This document shows positions 46,462 to 55,066 of a stretch of DNA of 64,000 nt, piece after piece (position 1 is the first letter of the stretch; each line of letters begins with the position of its first letter). Where the stretch lies: NCBI GenBank assembly GCA_035489015.1, contig DATHKR010000338.1, forward strand, positions 1 to 64,000. Reading direction: 5' to 3'. The translations under genes and the position numbers were made by a program. The notes under the pieces were generated by a model that did no database searches, was not told the origin of the DNA, and worked only from the letters and a program-made list of their open reading frames with translations. Origin of the DNA: DATFRY01 sp035489015. GTDB taxonomy: Bacteria; Myxococcota_A; Polyangia; Haliangiales; Haliangiaceae.

Positions 46462-47265
46462 TTACTGCTGCTGGTCGCTCGAGGCCCCGGCGGTGAGCTC
46501 GGGCGGCCCGTCGTGCTGGGGCGCGACGTCAATGGCGTCGGCCTGGATGTCGGTGCGCACGGTCCCGTCGTGGGCCATGGCGCGGGCCAGGGATGCGCTC
46601 TTCGGCAGGGCCTTGAAGTGGTTACGCAGGACGGTCTTCTTGGCCATCTCGTCGTAACTGTTCCGCCAGGCAGGGCTGTTCTTGGAGGGCATCTTCAGGC
46701 GCCGCTCCTCAATCTCCGACGGGTACATGACCTTGAAGGTCCGGCCACCGTTGATGAGGCGGGCGACGGAGTAGTAGGCGACTGCGCGGCCCCGCGGCCC
46801 GCCGGCGAACGGCCGGTGGACGAGCGTCTCCTCGAGGCCCTCTTCGTGCTCGAAGTAGTCGTTCTCGCGGACGGTCTCGACCTTCACCGACGAGGCCATC
46901 GGGTGCTGGTAGAAGAGCGTCACCATGCCCTGGTAACCGAGCTGGAACGAGGCCTCCCCCTTGTAGGGGACGATGAATGCCTCCTGCGTGGGCGAGCCCG
47001 GCTCGAAGCCCAGCTGCGAGCAGGTCATCAGCGCGCCGAGGAACGATGCAGTGCTGCAGGTGGCCAGGTCGGGGTTCTTGCGGATCAACGTCAGGGCGAT
47101 GCGGGCGATCCGGTCGGCGTCCATGTGCTTGGGCAGCGCGCGGGCCAGCTCCGGCTTCATCTTCTCGATCTGCTGCGCCATGGTCGGCTGCTGCTGCTCG
47201 CCGTTCTGCTGGACGGCGCCGACGTTCTCGGCGCGGCGGGCGACGGCGTTGCGGGCGTCGGTCAC
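46462..47265 (-). CDS. recT: RecT-family single-strand annealing protein
   Basis: 267 residues. MAQQIEKMKPELARALPKHM, RIARIALTLIRKNPDLATCS, LGALMTCSQLGFEPGSPTQE, AFIVPYKGEASFQLGYQGMV: the RecT core with its G-L-x-P-G-x-x-x-x-A-Y/F-x-I-P-Y block. Basic patch in FEHEEGLEETLVHRPF to RMPSKNSPAWRNSYDEMAKKTVLRN. The acidic Gln-rich tail is common. It anneals single strands exposed by the exonuclease directly upstream (GTGA overlap). Confidence 0.92.
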   Translation of the reverse strand: MTDARNAVARRAENVGAVQQNGEQQQPTMAQQIEKMKPELARALPKHMDADRIARIALTLIRKNPDLATCSTASFLGALMTCSQLGFEPGSPTQEAFIVPYKGEASFQLGYQGMVTLFYQHPMASSVKVETVRENDYFEHEEGLEETLVHRPFAGGPRGRAVAYYSVARLINGGRTFKVMYPSEIEERRLKMPSKNSPAWRNSYDEMAKKTVLRNHFKALPKSASLARAMAHDGTVRTDIQADAIDVAPQHDGPPELTAGASSDQQQ

Positions 47266-48263
47266 AGGTTCTCCAGGTGGATGTTGAAGACGCGGGTGGG
47301 TTCGCCCCGGTAGTCCTCGGGGTTGATGTCGGGGTCGGCCTCGAGCGCTGCGGCCTTCCACGAGACCTGGCCTTTGCGGCGGCGCCAGGAGTAGGCGAGT
47401 TCGCCGCGGATGTGGACGTCGGTGGCGTCCCCGGCGATGGCCTTGAGGTGGTTCTCGGCGTCGGTGAGGGCGAGGTCCGCAGCGGCCATCTGTTCTTTGG
47501 CGTGGGCGCGCTGCTTGAGCCAGCCCTCGACCTCGAGCGCGTCGGCGACGACCACGGACTCGAGAGGGTTCGCGTGAAGCCGGTCGAGGAGGTCGCCGGT
47601 GGCCGCGGATCCGTCGATGGCGGGCTGGGTGCCGGTCTGCACCTGGTCCCAGAACTCGTCTGCGATCTTCTCCAGGTCTGCGATCATCTGGTCGTCGCGC
47701 TCGAGGCGGTGGATGACCGTGCGCTGGCCGCCGATGGAGCAGGCGCTGTAGGCGAACTGCCAGCCGGTGACGGCGAGATACCACTGGGTCTGGATCTGGA
47801 CGGCGACGGGCACTTCGTCGAGCCAGTCCTTGAGGGCGTAGCTCGAGCGGGTCTTGATCTCGACAACGCCGGGCTGGCCGTCTTCGTGGGTGACGCGGTC
47901 GAGGTTGGCGATCCACGGCTTATCGGGGCGCCCCAGAGTGCCGGGCCCTTCGGCTGCGTACAGGCCGGTGATGGCGAGGAAGCGGGTGGCGACGACGGGC
48001 TCGAGGAGGTGGCCGTAGATGGCGGCCTCGTCGAGGACCGGGTTGTCGCGGCGAGGGACAGGCCGGCCGGTCTTCTGGAACCAGATCTCGAGCGGGCTGG
48101 TGTAGGGGTTGAGGCCGCAGATGGCGGCCATGTCGGAGCCTCCGATGCCCCCTTGGCGGGCGGCGTGCCAGTCCTCTCTGGGTGCTCCGGGCTCGAGGAT
48201 GACCGTCGCCCCGGTCGGGTAAGTGAGTGGCGGCGAGAAGCTCGCCTGCTCTGTGGTGCTCAT
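47262..48263 (-). CDS. YqaJ-family phage exonuclease
   Basis: 333 residues. WHAARQGGIGGSDMAAICGL, NPYTSPLEIWFQKTG, GHLLEPVVATRF (Glu), IANLDRVTHEDGQPGVVEIKT (D...E-x-K), and VQIQTQWYLAVTG, the full YqaJ/lambda-exonuclease signature. It resects double-stranded ends 5'-3' for RecT. C-terminal helical extension. ATG 48263. Confidence 0.92.
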   Translation of the reverse strand: MSTTEQASFSPPLTYPTGATVILEPGAPREDWHAARQGGIGGSDMAAICGLNPYTSPLEIWFQKTGRPVPRRDNPVLDEAAIYGHLLEPVVATRFLAITGLYAAEGPGTLGRPDKPWIANLDRVTHEDGQPGVVEIKTRSSYALKDWLDEVPVAVQIQTQWYLAVTGWQFAYSACSIGGQRTVIHRLERDDQMIADLEKIADEFWDQVQTGTQPAIDGSAATGDLLDRLHANPLESVVVADALEVEGWLKQRAHAKEQMAAADLALTDAENHLKAIAGDATDVHIRGELAYSWRRRKGQVSWKAAALEADPDINPEDYRGEPTRVFNIHLENL

Positions 48264-48294
48264 GTGCCGTGCCTTTCGGGTGCAGTGATGGGGA

Positions 48295-48331
48295 CCCGCC
48301 GAGCCCGGGCGGGGGGTTCGGGCTCGGCGGG
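48295..48331 (-). terminator. 13-bp hairpin, terminator
   Basis: Arms CCCGCCGAGCCCG (48295-48307) and CGGGCTCGGCGGG (48319-48331), 11-nt loop, between the vWA stop and the exonuclease start. No U-run. Confidence 0.55.
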
Positions 48332-48386
48332 CCTGGGTGCCGTGGCGCGCGAAGGGGGGCGCTGCACCACAGCGGTCAGGGGGCTG

Positions 48387-49118
48387 TCAGGCGACGATTC
48401 CGGCGGCCGTCGCTGCGGCGAGCCAGCCCGCGTACTCGTGCGTGATGCCGTCGTACAGGTCGGCGTCCGTCACCTGGTGCGGGTTCGCGGCGTGGAAGAA
48501 CGACGCGTTGTCGACAGCCCTGCCGCGAAGGTCGTCGAGCTTCTCCAGGAAGTGGATGTTGTTTCCGAACCCGACGAACGCCCAGAAGATCGGCAGCCGG
48601 GAGGCGTCACGGAGCATCCGCTCGGCTGCGCCACGGTCGTCGGGGGACCCGTCCGTCTGGAAGATCACGAACGCGGGGTCTGTGGCACCGGACCGCTGGT
48701 GCTCGTCGATGACGGCCTGCATGGCGGCCACGTAGTTGGTGGACCCCCAGCGGACCGCGGGGTGGGTGCGGTCGACGATCCCCGCGTAGTTGTCGAGGCG
48801 GGCGTCGAGCATGGGCTCGGCGGTCGATCCGAAGTAGCCGATGGGGACGGTGCCGTCGTCGTCGAGGTTCGCGGACAGGCCGAGCGCCTGCTCGGCGAGG
48901 CGCTGCACTGACCCGTCGCGGTAGAAGCTGGTCATGCTCCCGGAGTGGTCGAGGACCAGGTATACGGCGGCGCGCTGCCCGGTGAGCCCGGACTTCTCCA
49001 GGCTGACGGCGGCGGTCTTGGTCAGGTTGACGAGGCCGGCGGGCACCTTGTCGAAGCTGATCGCCGGACCGGTGCTGGTCGGGGTGGGGAGCGGGGCGCT
49101 GGGGGTCTTACGGAACAC
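48387..49118 (-). CDS. vWA-domain protein, TerF-like
   Basis: 243 residues. GTG 49118 with AAGGAG upstream. VYLVLDHSGSMTSFYRDGSV carries the D-x-S-x-S MIDAS motif; FQTDGSPDDRGAAERMLRD gives the second metal loop. VNLTKTAAVSLEKSGLTGQR and VPIGYFGSTAEPMLD resemble TerF/TerY tellurite-type vWA proteins. Soluble; possible partner for a phosphatase/kinase system, noting the PP2C at 14379 (inference). Confidence 0.8.
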   Translation of the reverse strand: MFRKTPSAPLPTPTSTGPAISFDKVPAGLVNLTKTAAVSLEKSGLTGQRAAVYLVLDHSGSMTSFYRDGSVQRLAEQALGLSANLDDDGTVPIGYFGSTAEPMLDARLDNYAGIVDRTHPAVRWGSTNYVAAMQAVIDEHQRSGATDPAFVIFQTDGSPDDRGAAERMLRDASRLPIFWAFVGFGNNIHFLEKLDDLRGRAVDNASFFHAANPHQVTDADLYDGITHEYAGWLAAATAAGIVA

Positions 49119-49232
49119 GGTGATCTCCTTGTTGGGGTGCTGGGTGGGCGCCCGCCGACTTGTCCTCGGCGGGTGCGGTACGTGGTGAGGGCGCGCTGTG
49201 GGGGTCGGTGACATCCGCGACAGCGCGCCCGG

Positions 49233-50648
49233 TCAGGGGGTGGCGCCGAAGAGGGTCGACGTGATGGGCTTGGCGAGCCGGGTCACGCACAGTTCGGCGT
49301 GGTCGGCTTCGCGCTCGATACCGATGGCGGGGAACCCTTCGATGAGGGCCGCTTCCAGCGTGGTGCCGGAGCCGACGAACGGATCGAGGACGGCTCCGCC
49401 GGGCGGGGTGACGAGCCGGATCAGCCACCGCATCAGGGCGAGCGGTTTGACCGTGGTGTGCGCGGTGCCGTCCGCCAGCCGGGGACGCTCTGAGGCCGGG
49501 GCCTTCGCCTCGTAGCGGAAGACGGTGAAGAAGCGGGATGCGCCGCCCTTGTCGCCGTGTGTCGGGCGTTCGGTCCGGGCCATGCCGCGCGAGGTCGCGT
49601 CCTGCGCGTACAGGCTCGTGGACTTGAAGGCGCCCCCGGCCTTGCCCTTTGCTGCGCTGGTGCTGCCCCCGCTCTGCGCGTCCATCTCCGCGACGGGGCA
49701 GCCGGGTACGCACCCGTCTGCGCACGCGTCTCCCACGACCTGCCCGTCGTCATCGAGGAGCGGCGGGTGGGTGAGGATCACGTTCGTCGGCCAACGGCCC
49801 GCAACGTGCGCGGAGTCCTCCCGGGCCCCGGTCCGTTCGCCGCCGGTGTCGCCGTTGCGGGGACTGTCGATGCCCACCACGGACGCGCACTTCTGCCGGT
49901 AGTCCTGCCCGGCGACGGTCCGACAGTCGTCGATGTTGAGGGCCCCGGTGCCGTGCTGAAGGACGTTCACGACGACGGTCCCGGAGAGCGGCCTACGGGC
50001 GAGAACGATGGGCTCGTGGGCGGGCTTGAGTGCCGTGCCCCACCCGTCCCAGCGGGCCGCATCGGCGGTGGCCGGGGCGGTGATCTGGCGTTCCCCCTCG
50101 TTGCCTTTCGCCATTCTCGTAGGGGCCCGGCCGTCCGCCTGCCAGGAACCGGCCGACCGGTTAGCGCTATGCGCGCTTGCCCCTACTACCTCGCGCTGCG
50201 CCCCGGCCGCCTTGTCGATGGCCTTGGAAACATCGTGTGATTTCGGGAAGCCACTGCCGTAGATCCAGTCGATGCTGTCGCGGATCTCGAACCCGGCGAT
50301 GCGGATCGACAGCGTCATCAGGTCCACGGTGCGGGCACCAGCGAACGCCAGCACGTGACCGCCCGGCTTCAGGACCCGTAGGCACTCGTCCCACACACCA
50401 GGCGGTGGCACGAAACGATCCCACTCGCGGCCCATGAACCCGCGCCCATCCGGCACGTGCGTCCGGTCGCCTGCCATCCATGCGGCTATCGCTGACAGAA
50501 CCGTCGCGGCTGCCAACTCGGTCAACCCGTAGGGCGGGTCGGTGACGATGGAGTCCACGGACGCGTCGGCCAGGGTGGGCAGCACGGTGAGGCAGTCGCC
50601 GAGGTACAGGGTGATCCCGGCGTCCGTGTCCTCCCAGTAGGCGTCCAC
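49233..50648 (-). CDS. DNA methyltransferase (N4/N6) with zinc insertion
   Basis: 471 residues. VDSIVTDPPYGLTELAAATV (D-P-P-Y), GFEIRDSIDWIYGSGFPKSH, a large insertion with DACADGCVPGCPVAEMD (Cys-rich), and LDPFVGSGTTLEAALIEGFP at the end. Same D-P-P-Y-to-F-x-G-x-G-T order as the 35804 enzyme but otherwise different, so a separate acquisition. No restriction partner adjacent. Confidence 0.9.
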   Translation of the reverse strand: MDAYWEDTDAGITLYLGDCLTVLPTLADASVDSIVTDPPYGLTELAAATVLSAIAAWMAGDRTHVPDGRGFMGREWDRFVPPPGVWDECLRVLKPGGHVLAFAGARTVDLMTLSIRIAGFEIRDSIDWIYGSGFPKSHDVSKAIDKAAGAQREVVGASAHSANRSAGSWQADGRAPTRMAKGNEGERQITAPATADAARWDGWGTALKPAHEPIVLARRPLSGTVVVNVLQHGTGALNIDDCRTVAGQDYRQKCASVVGIDSPRNGDTGGERTGAREDSAHVAGRWPTNVILTHPPLLDDDGQVVGDACADGCVPGCPVAEMDAQSGGSTSAAKGKAGGAFKSTSLYAQDATSRGMARTERPTHGDKGGASRFFTVFRYEAKAPASERPRLADGTAHTTVKPLALMRWLIRLVTPPGGAVLDPFVGSGTTLEAALIEGFPAIGIEREADHAELCVTRLAKPITSTLFGATP

Positions 50649-51166
50649 TACGCCACCCCTGCCTGCTCGTTGCGGCGGCCCCAGGTGGTGCGTGCGGGGT
50701 CGGTGCTGGCGCGGCCCTGGCCGAACGCCTCGGCGAGCGTCTTGACGATCGGGACGGGCACGGTGACCGCGTCGCCGGGGTCGATGTCGCGGTGGCCGAG
50801 CTGGGTGACGTCGACGGACTGGACGTTGGCCTTGAACTGGCGGAGCGCGATCAGTTCTTCGTCCTTAGCGGCGAGCTGCTGCTCGGCTGCGGTGGCACGG
50901 TGTTCGGCTTCGTCGTAGCGGACGGCCTTGGCGTTGATGTCGTCGCGGATGTCGTGGGCTTCGTCGAGCTGCAGGCGGAGCCCCCCGGCGAGGAGCAGGG
51001 CCCCGTCGAGGCGGAACGCCGCGTTGTCCAGCGCCGCCTCCAGTTCGGCGACCCGCGGCCGGAGTGTGTTCAGCTCCTTGCCCTGCACGCCGGCGAGTGC
51101 GGCGAGGCCCAACCACGACAGCTTCCGGTGCCGGGCGACGGCCTTCACGGTGTCTACGGTGCTCAC
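50648..51166 (-). CDS. coiled-coil hypothetical protein, 172 aa
   Basis: VSTVDTVKAVARHRKLSWLG then a long helix (LRPRVAELEAALDNAAFRLD) and another (YDEAEHRATAAEQQLAAKDE ELIALRQFKANV). Probable elongated dimer. Ends near the methylase start (TAGTG overlap). No recognised family. Confidence 0.65.
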   Translation of the reverse strand: MSTVDTVKAVARHRKLSWLGLAALAGVQGKELNTLRPRVAELEAALDNAAFRLDGALLLAGGLRLQLDEAHDIRDDINAKAVRYDEAEHRATAAEQQLAAKDEELIALRQFKANVQSVDVTQLGHRDIDPGDAVTVPVPIVKTLAEAFGQGRASTDPARTTWGRRNEQAGVA

Positions 51167-51525
51167 AGTTCCGCCGCCTTCCGCTGGTCCTGCTGGGTAC
51201 GGGAGTTGGCGCAGGTGGTTGCCGCCGTCAGCGCGTCGAACGTCTGGACGTCCCCGACATCGAGCGCGGACCGGATCATTCGCAGCGCCGTGTCGGCGGG
51301 CAGATCGCCCGAGTCCCACAGGCAGATGACGACCTCGGCCAGGTTCCGTTTCGCCGCGATGTGCCGGGCGGAGCGGGCGTAGAAGTCGCGGGATTCTGTG
51401 GTGTCCGCGAGCTCCTTAGCCAGCCGGGCAACCTCTGCGTCGAGGCGCAGCGTCTGAGCCTCACGGATCCGGGCGATCTCGACAGCCTCAGCGATCTCGC
51501 CGCAGGTGCAGGTCTCAGTGCTCAT
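51163..51525 (-). CDS. hypothetical protein, 120 aa
   Basis: CTCGEIAEAVEIARIREAQT, then helices RNLAEVVICLWDSGDLPADT and ALDVGDVQTFDALTAATTCA. Helical, mildly acidic. ATGA overlap with 51522. No family recognised. Confidence 0.6.
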   Translation of the reverse strand: MSTETCTCGEIAEAVEIARIREAQTLRLDAEVARLAKELADTTESRDFYARSARHIAAKRNLAEVVICLWDSGDLPADTALRMIRSALDVGDVQTFDALTAATTCANSRTQQDQRKAAEL

Positions 51526-51728
51526 GATCGGTTCCCCCTGGTGCGGTCGTATGCGGTGAGCCCGAGGACGGCGAGCAACATGGCGCGGTCGTCTTCATCA
51601 CGGGCGTGGGCGCGGACGGTGCGGGCTGCGGCGGCCATGTCGCGGGCCTCCAGCTCGCTGGTGCCGATGAGCGTGGCTTCCGTGGCGACGATCTCCGGGC
51701 CGATGCCGTGGGTGCGGCGGATGCTCAT
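51522..51728 (-). CDS. hypothetical protein, 68 aa
   Basis: MSIRRTHGIGPEIVATEATL then ARDMAAAARTVRAHARDEDD and RAMLLAVLGLTAYDRTRGNR. Helical. Overlaps both neighbours by 4 nt. No family. Confidence 0.55.
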   Translation of the reverse strand: MSIRRTHGIGPEIVATEATLIGTSELEARDMAAAARTVRAHARDEDDRAMLLAVLGLTAYDRTRGNRS

Positions 51729-51988
51729 GCGGTCCCCCCGGTGCGGCGGAGTGTCGGGGCGGGCGGCTTGTGCCGGTGGTTTTTCGTGTCGACGCGGGCC
51801 GCCCAGGCGTCGAGGTCGGTCTCGACGTGGCCGGAGTTGTAGCTGTCCTCGAAGTCGGGGTCGCGGTTGGTGACGTGGAGCGCCCGGACCAGCCCGGCGC
51901 CTAGCCGCTGCTGAACGGCCGGGTCGGCGTCGGGGAGGTCGCATAGGGCGGCGGCCAGGATGGTCGTCTCGGGGCGGAGGATCGTCAT
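51725..51988 (-). CDS. hypothetical protein, 87 aa
   Basis: MTILRPETTILAAALCDLPD then AVQQRLGAGLVRALHVTNRD, FEDSYNSGHVETDLDAWAARVDTK. Mixed helix; basic C-terminus. Overlaps the next gene by 4 nt. No family. Confidence 0.55.
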   Translation of the reverse strand: MTILRPETTILAAALCDLPDADPAVQQRLGAGLVRALHVTNRDPDFEDSYNSGHVETDLDAWAARVDTKNHRHKPPAPTLRRTGGTA

Positions 51989-52164
51989 GCCGCCCTCCGC
52001 CTGCGCTGGTTGTGGATGACGTCCATGAGCGCCTCGTAGTGCTCGCGCTCGCAGGGCTGCCAGCCCGCCTCCCGGCCGTGCTCGGCGAGGAACCGGTGGT
52101 CGGCCTGGGCGAGTTGGAAAACTTCGAGGTCAGCGGCGGGGAGCTTCGTGAGGGTGACCATCAC
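51985..52164 (-). CDS. hypothetical protein, 59 aa
   Basis: VMVTLTKLPAADLEVFQLAQ then HRFLAEHGREAGWQPCEREH and a basic tail (NQRRRRAA). GTG 52164 chosen because it overlaps the upstream stop as GTGA; ATG 52161 is two codons in. No family. Confidence 0.5.
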   Translation of the reverse strand: MMVTLTKLPAADLEVFQLAQADHRFLAEHGREAGWQPCEREHYEALMDVIHNQRRRRAA

Positions 52165-52409
52165 GCCGCCGCCTTCACTGCTGCGGCCTGCTTGGCGACG
52201 GCTGCTCGTACTCCGTCGCGCCACTCGCTGACGGCCGCAACCAGCCGATCAGCTCCGGCTACTGCGTCCTCGTCATCGAACGCGGCGAGGAGGGTCACAG
52301 CGATCTGGTGGCCCGGGTTCAGGAAGGTGAGTGCCGGGGCTGCGTTGGTGTAGTCGTCGTGCTCGATGCGGATGTCCGTGCCGACGCGGAGCCGGAAGGT
52401 GGCGGTCAT
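52161..52409 (-). CDS. hypothetical protein, 82 aa
   Basis: MTATFRLRVGTDIRIEHDDY then LTFLNPGHQIAVTLLAAFDD and a helical C-terminus. Beta-alpha layout. Overlaps upstream as ATGA. No family recognised. Confidence 0.55.
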   Translation of the reverse strand: MTATFRLRVGTDIRIEHDDYTNAAPALTFLNPGHQIAVTLLAAFDDEDAVAGADRLVAAVSEWRDGVRAAVAKQAAAVKAAA

Positions 52410-53008
52410 GCGGCCACCGCCTGACGTGCGGCGTCGTACTGGCGGATGCCGAACAGGATGGCGTGGCAGGCGAACAGGTACTCCCACGAGAAGTCCTCGA
52501 AGTCCTTCTCCCAGTCGTTCGGGAAGCGCAGCCGGTAGTCGCCGTGGCGGAACGAGGCAACCGCGTACTCGGCGGTGCCCCGGTACTCCAGGCTGTGCTC
52601 GTCCGAGTGCAGGATCTGCTTGCCGACCGCTTCGACCAGACCCGGATGGCGACTCTCGCCCTTTGCGGCCTCGCCGATCACCCAGGTGCGGAAGAGGTCC
52701 TCCGACCAGTCCTGAACCTTCCCGGCAGTCACCTTCTCCTGCCAGTAGCCGGGGTTGATGCCGCCGCTGCTCGAACCCCGGAACACGTCGAAGATGTCCT
52801 TGGTCGGGTAGATCGAGAAGCCGAAGCTGAAGCCGTCGCCGCGCAGGAACGCGTTGTGCGGCCAGGTGATCAGGTCGAAGCGGTAGAAGCCGCCGTCAGG
52901 GTCGGCGAACACGAGGTGCCGGTACAGGCCGTCGTCGTGCAGGACGGTCATCTCGTGGCCACGGGTCTCGCGGGCGAAGCGGGCAGCCGCCTCGGGGTAG
53001 TCGGTCAT
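52406..53008 (-). CDS. hypothetical protein, 200 aa
   Basis: MTDYPEAAARFARETRGHEM, LYRHLVFADPDGGFYRFDLI and FDVFRGSSSGGINPGYWQEK. Two aromatic-rich beta segments plus helices. Longest of the run of small genes here. No motif I can name. Confidence 0.6.
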   Translation of the reverse strand: MTDYPEAAARFARETRGHEMTVLHDDGLYRHLVFADPDGGFYRFDLITWPHNAFLRGDGFSFGFSIYPTKDIFDVFRGSSSGGINPGYWQEKVTAGKVQDWSEDLFRTWVIGEAAKGESRHPGLVEAVGKQILHSDEHSLEYRGTAEYAVASFRHGDYRLRFPNDWEKDFEDFSWEYLFACHAILFGIRQYDAARQAVAA

Positions 53009-53241
53009 GCCGGGCCTCCAGCCGATGCGCGGTGTACCCAGGAGGCGATGGTGAGGACCGTCGAGGACTCCCACCCGGCGAGCCAGGCGAGCGTCGACAG
53101 GTCATAGGCGCCCAGCTCGACTCCGGCTTGCGCCAGCACGTGGTGCAGGACCGCCGTGTTGCCGTTGCCGTCCAGCCACGGCCCCGGTGAGGACTCCACC
53201 GGCCCTGACGGGACGTCGGGGAGATTCGGTTCAGTGCTCAT
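53005..53241 (-). CDS. hypothetical protein, 78 aa
   Basis: Pro-rich first 25 residues (MSTEPNLPDVPSGPVESSPG) then VLHHVLAQAGVELGAYDLST and LTIASWVHRASAGGPA. Overlaps both neighbours. No family. Confidence 0.5.
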   Translation of the reverse strand: MSTEPNLPDVPSGPVESSPGPWLDGNGNTAVLHHVLAQAGVELGAYDLSTLAWLAGWESSTVLTIASWVHRASAGGPA

Positions 53242-53443
53242 CGGACGCCTCCGGTGGCGTGTAGTTGCGGCCCCGCAGGTCGGGGTCGATGTCGAGGAAG
53301 TCGTGCCAGTCGACGAGGAGATAGGACGACGGGGACTCTCCGCGCTCGGCGAGGTGCTGCTCGGCGTGCGCCCGCAGCTCCGCGATCTGCTGCTCCAGCG
53401 AGGCCTGCGGTACGTCCAGGCGGGCGATGTCGGCGGCAGTCAT
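53231..53443 (-). CDS. hypothetical protein, 70 aa
   Basis: MTAADIARLDVPQASLEQQI then AELRAHAEQHLAERGESPSS and YLLVDWHDFLDIDPDLRGRN. Coiled-coil helix and an acidic end. Overlaps 53005 by 11 nt. No family. Confidence 0.5.
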   Translation of the reverse strand: MTAADIARLDVPQASLEQQIAELRAHAEQHLAERGESPSSYLLVDWHDFLDIDPDLRGRNYTPPEASDEH

Positions 53444-53655
53444 CGGGACGCCTCCGTCGCTTGGGTGAGGACCTCGGCACACTCGGGGCCAATGTCGCGC
53501 CCGTCGATCCGCCGCCACCCCTCAGAGCGAGCCCGGCGGCGCAGTTCGACGGCGGCCTCCCAGGGGAATCCCTGCTCCGTCTCGCCGCACAGTGAGATGT
53601 CGTTGCGGAGGGCGTGCCCCTCGCAGTCCAGGAAGCGGACAGTTCGCACACTCAT
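53440..53655 (-). CDS. hypothetical protein, 71 aa
   Basis: MSVRTVRFLDCEGHALRNDI, CGETEQGFPWEAAVELRRRA and GWRRIDGRDIGPECAEVLTQ. Scattered Cys. Start overlaps the tiny upstream ORF stop (53652). No family. Confidence 0.5.
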   Translation of the reverse strand: MSVRTVRFLDCEGHALRNDISLCGETEQGFPWEAAVELRRRARSEGWRRIDGRDIGPECAEVLTQATEASR

Positions 53656-53705
53656 GAGGTCGCCTCCTCGGTCTGGCGGCGCAGGTTGTCAGCTCGGGCG
53701 CTCAT
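53652..53705 (-). CDS. 17-aa coupled micro-ORF
   Basis: MSARADNLRRQTEEATS, ATG 53705 overlapping the TGA of the 53702 gene as ATGA and its own TGA (53652-53654) overlapping ATG 53655. The two-sided overlaps argue for translational relay. Function unknown. Confidence 0.4.
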   Translation of the reverse strand: MSARADNLRRQTEEATS

Positions 53706-54004
53706 CGGACTTCACCGGCCCGTCGGGTCAGCAGCTCGACGGCCTCACGCAGCCCGGCAATGTGCTGCGGGGTGTGGGTGAAATCGGCGTCGCACGCCCG
53801 GTCCTCGATCAGAGCAGCAGCAGCCAGGTAGGTGTCCGGAGTCCGGCGGGCCAGCTCGGCGCGCAGGCGGTCGACCTCGGCGAGAGTGGCGGCCACGATC
53901 TCGGCGCGGTAGGCATCGATCCGTGCGCTCGCCCGGTCGGATCGCTCCGGAGAGTGCGGGCCGCCCACCATCAGCGCGGCATACAAGGCCTTGCGGGCGC
54001 TCAT
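53702..54004 (-). CDS. hypothetical protein, 100 aa
   Basis: MSARKALYAALMVGGPHSPE then DRLRAELARRTPDTYLAAAA and LREAVELLTRRAGEVR. Helical, basic. Start similar to the micro-ORF just downstream (both begin MSAR), a possible local duplication. No family. Confidence 0.5.
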   Translation of the reverse strand: MSARKALYAALMVGGPHSPERSDRASARIDAYRAEIVAATLAEVDRLRAELARRTPDTYLAAAALIEDRACDADFTHTPQHIAGLREAVELLTRRAGEVR

Positions 54005-54564
54005 GACGTCACCGCCGATGCGGGGATGAAGCGAGCGTTGTCGGGGTAGCGCTCGCGCCACTTCGGCGGGATCACGCCCTGGTACCAGAGATCCCGAGTG
54101 GCAACTGTGCGGCCGTCGAAGAACTCGATGTCGAAGCGGTGCCCACTGAATCCCTTGAAGGTGTCGCCGGGGCGGTCGTCACCGAGGATGTAGTGCGTCC
54201 CGTCGACCACAACCCGCTTCGTCGGGTCGTCGCCGTCACGGGTGCCGCCCGGACCCCAGAACGAGTCGTTATGGTCGACAGACCGCTCGACAGCCACGGT
54301 GATCGTGTAGACCGTGTCGGAACCGTCCGGCTGACCCACTGTGTAAGCGGCGTGCATCGCACTGCCGCCCAAGCCGTCCTCGGTGAACTCCCCGATGCTC
54401 CGGGACGTGCCACCCGTCCCCTCCGGCAGGTCGGCGACCAGCGTGAGGATGGACTGCCAGGAGGCGTGACGGACCGGGTGGGTCACCCGGCAGCCATCCT
54501 CGTGGACAACTTCGCCGTCGACCGTGCGCGGGCCGAACATGCAGCTGCACTTCACGGCGTTCAT
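54001..54564 (-). CDS. hypothetical protein, 187 aa
   Basis: A CSCMFGPRTVDGEVVHEDGC start, a long beta-rich body (ITVAVERSVDHNDSFWGPGG) and VIPPKWRERYPDNARFIPAS. The C-x-C-x10-C start may bind metal. Overlaps both neighbours by 4 nt. No family. Confidence 0.55.
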   Translation of the reverse strand: MNAVKCSCMFGPRTVDGEVVHEDGCRVTHPVRHASWQSILTLVADLPEGTGGTSRSIGEFTEDGLGGSAMHAAYTVGQPDGSDTVYTITVAVERSVDHNDSFWGPGGTRDGDDPTKRVVVDGTHYILGDDRPGDTFKGFSGHRFDIEFFDGRTVATRDLWYQGVIPPKWRERYPDNARFIPASAVTS

Positions 54565-54968
54565 GCCGCACCTCCGACGAGCTGGCGGGCCAGTGCTGCG
54601 ATGTCCGCGACGAGGGCGGCAGGCGCGGGGATCGAGACCGCGGCCAGGTCCTCGTACTCATCCAGGCGGCCCCGGAGGAGGACCCGCATGTCGTTGTCCC
54701 GCTCGAACCGGGCCAACTCCTCGCGGTCACTCACCATCGCCGACCAGTACGTGTAGAACAGGGCGTTCAGCGCGGCCGGACGGTCCCTCTCGGGCAGGCG
54801 GTCCCAGGCGTGGCGGCCGATGTCCTCGACCTGGAAGCCCTCCGGACGGGTCTCCGTCAGAAAGTCCTCGGCGGCATCGAACGACGCCTCCCACACGGAC
54901 AGCTCAGGGATGTCTTCGACCAGGCCGAAGAAGGCGGCAGGGTCAGGGTTCTGGTTGGATGGAGACAC
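54561..54968 (-). CDS. hypothetical protein, 135 aa
   Basis: MSPSNQNPDPAAFFGLVEDI, AAEDFLTETRPEGFQVEDIG and ALNALFYTYWSAMVSDREEL. Acidic and helical. GTG 54968 with weak AAAGAAG upstream. About 100 bp to the excisionase gene contain nested inverted repeats (CCGGT/ACCGG) but nothing firm. Confidence 0.55.
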   Translation of the reverse strand: MSPSNQNPDPAAFFGLVEDIPELSVWEASFDAAEDFLTETRPEGFQVEDIGRHAWDRLPERDRPAALNALFYTYWSAMVSDREELARFERDNDMRVLLRGRLDEYEDLAAVSIPAPAALVADIAALARQLVGGAA

Positions 54969-55066
54969 GACGGTCTTCTTTCGCTTGCAGGTAGTTGCAG
55001 GTGAGGGAGTCCTCTAGGCCCCGGCTGCCGGTCTCTGACCACCGGTGGTTGGGGCTGTTTGCCGCG

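Noticed and set aside
46977..48911. A 644-aa plus-strand frame opposite RecT, exonuclease and vWA
   Set aside because: The minus-strand products have unmistakable catalytic motifs; the antisense frame has none.
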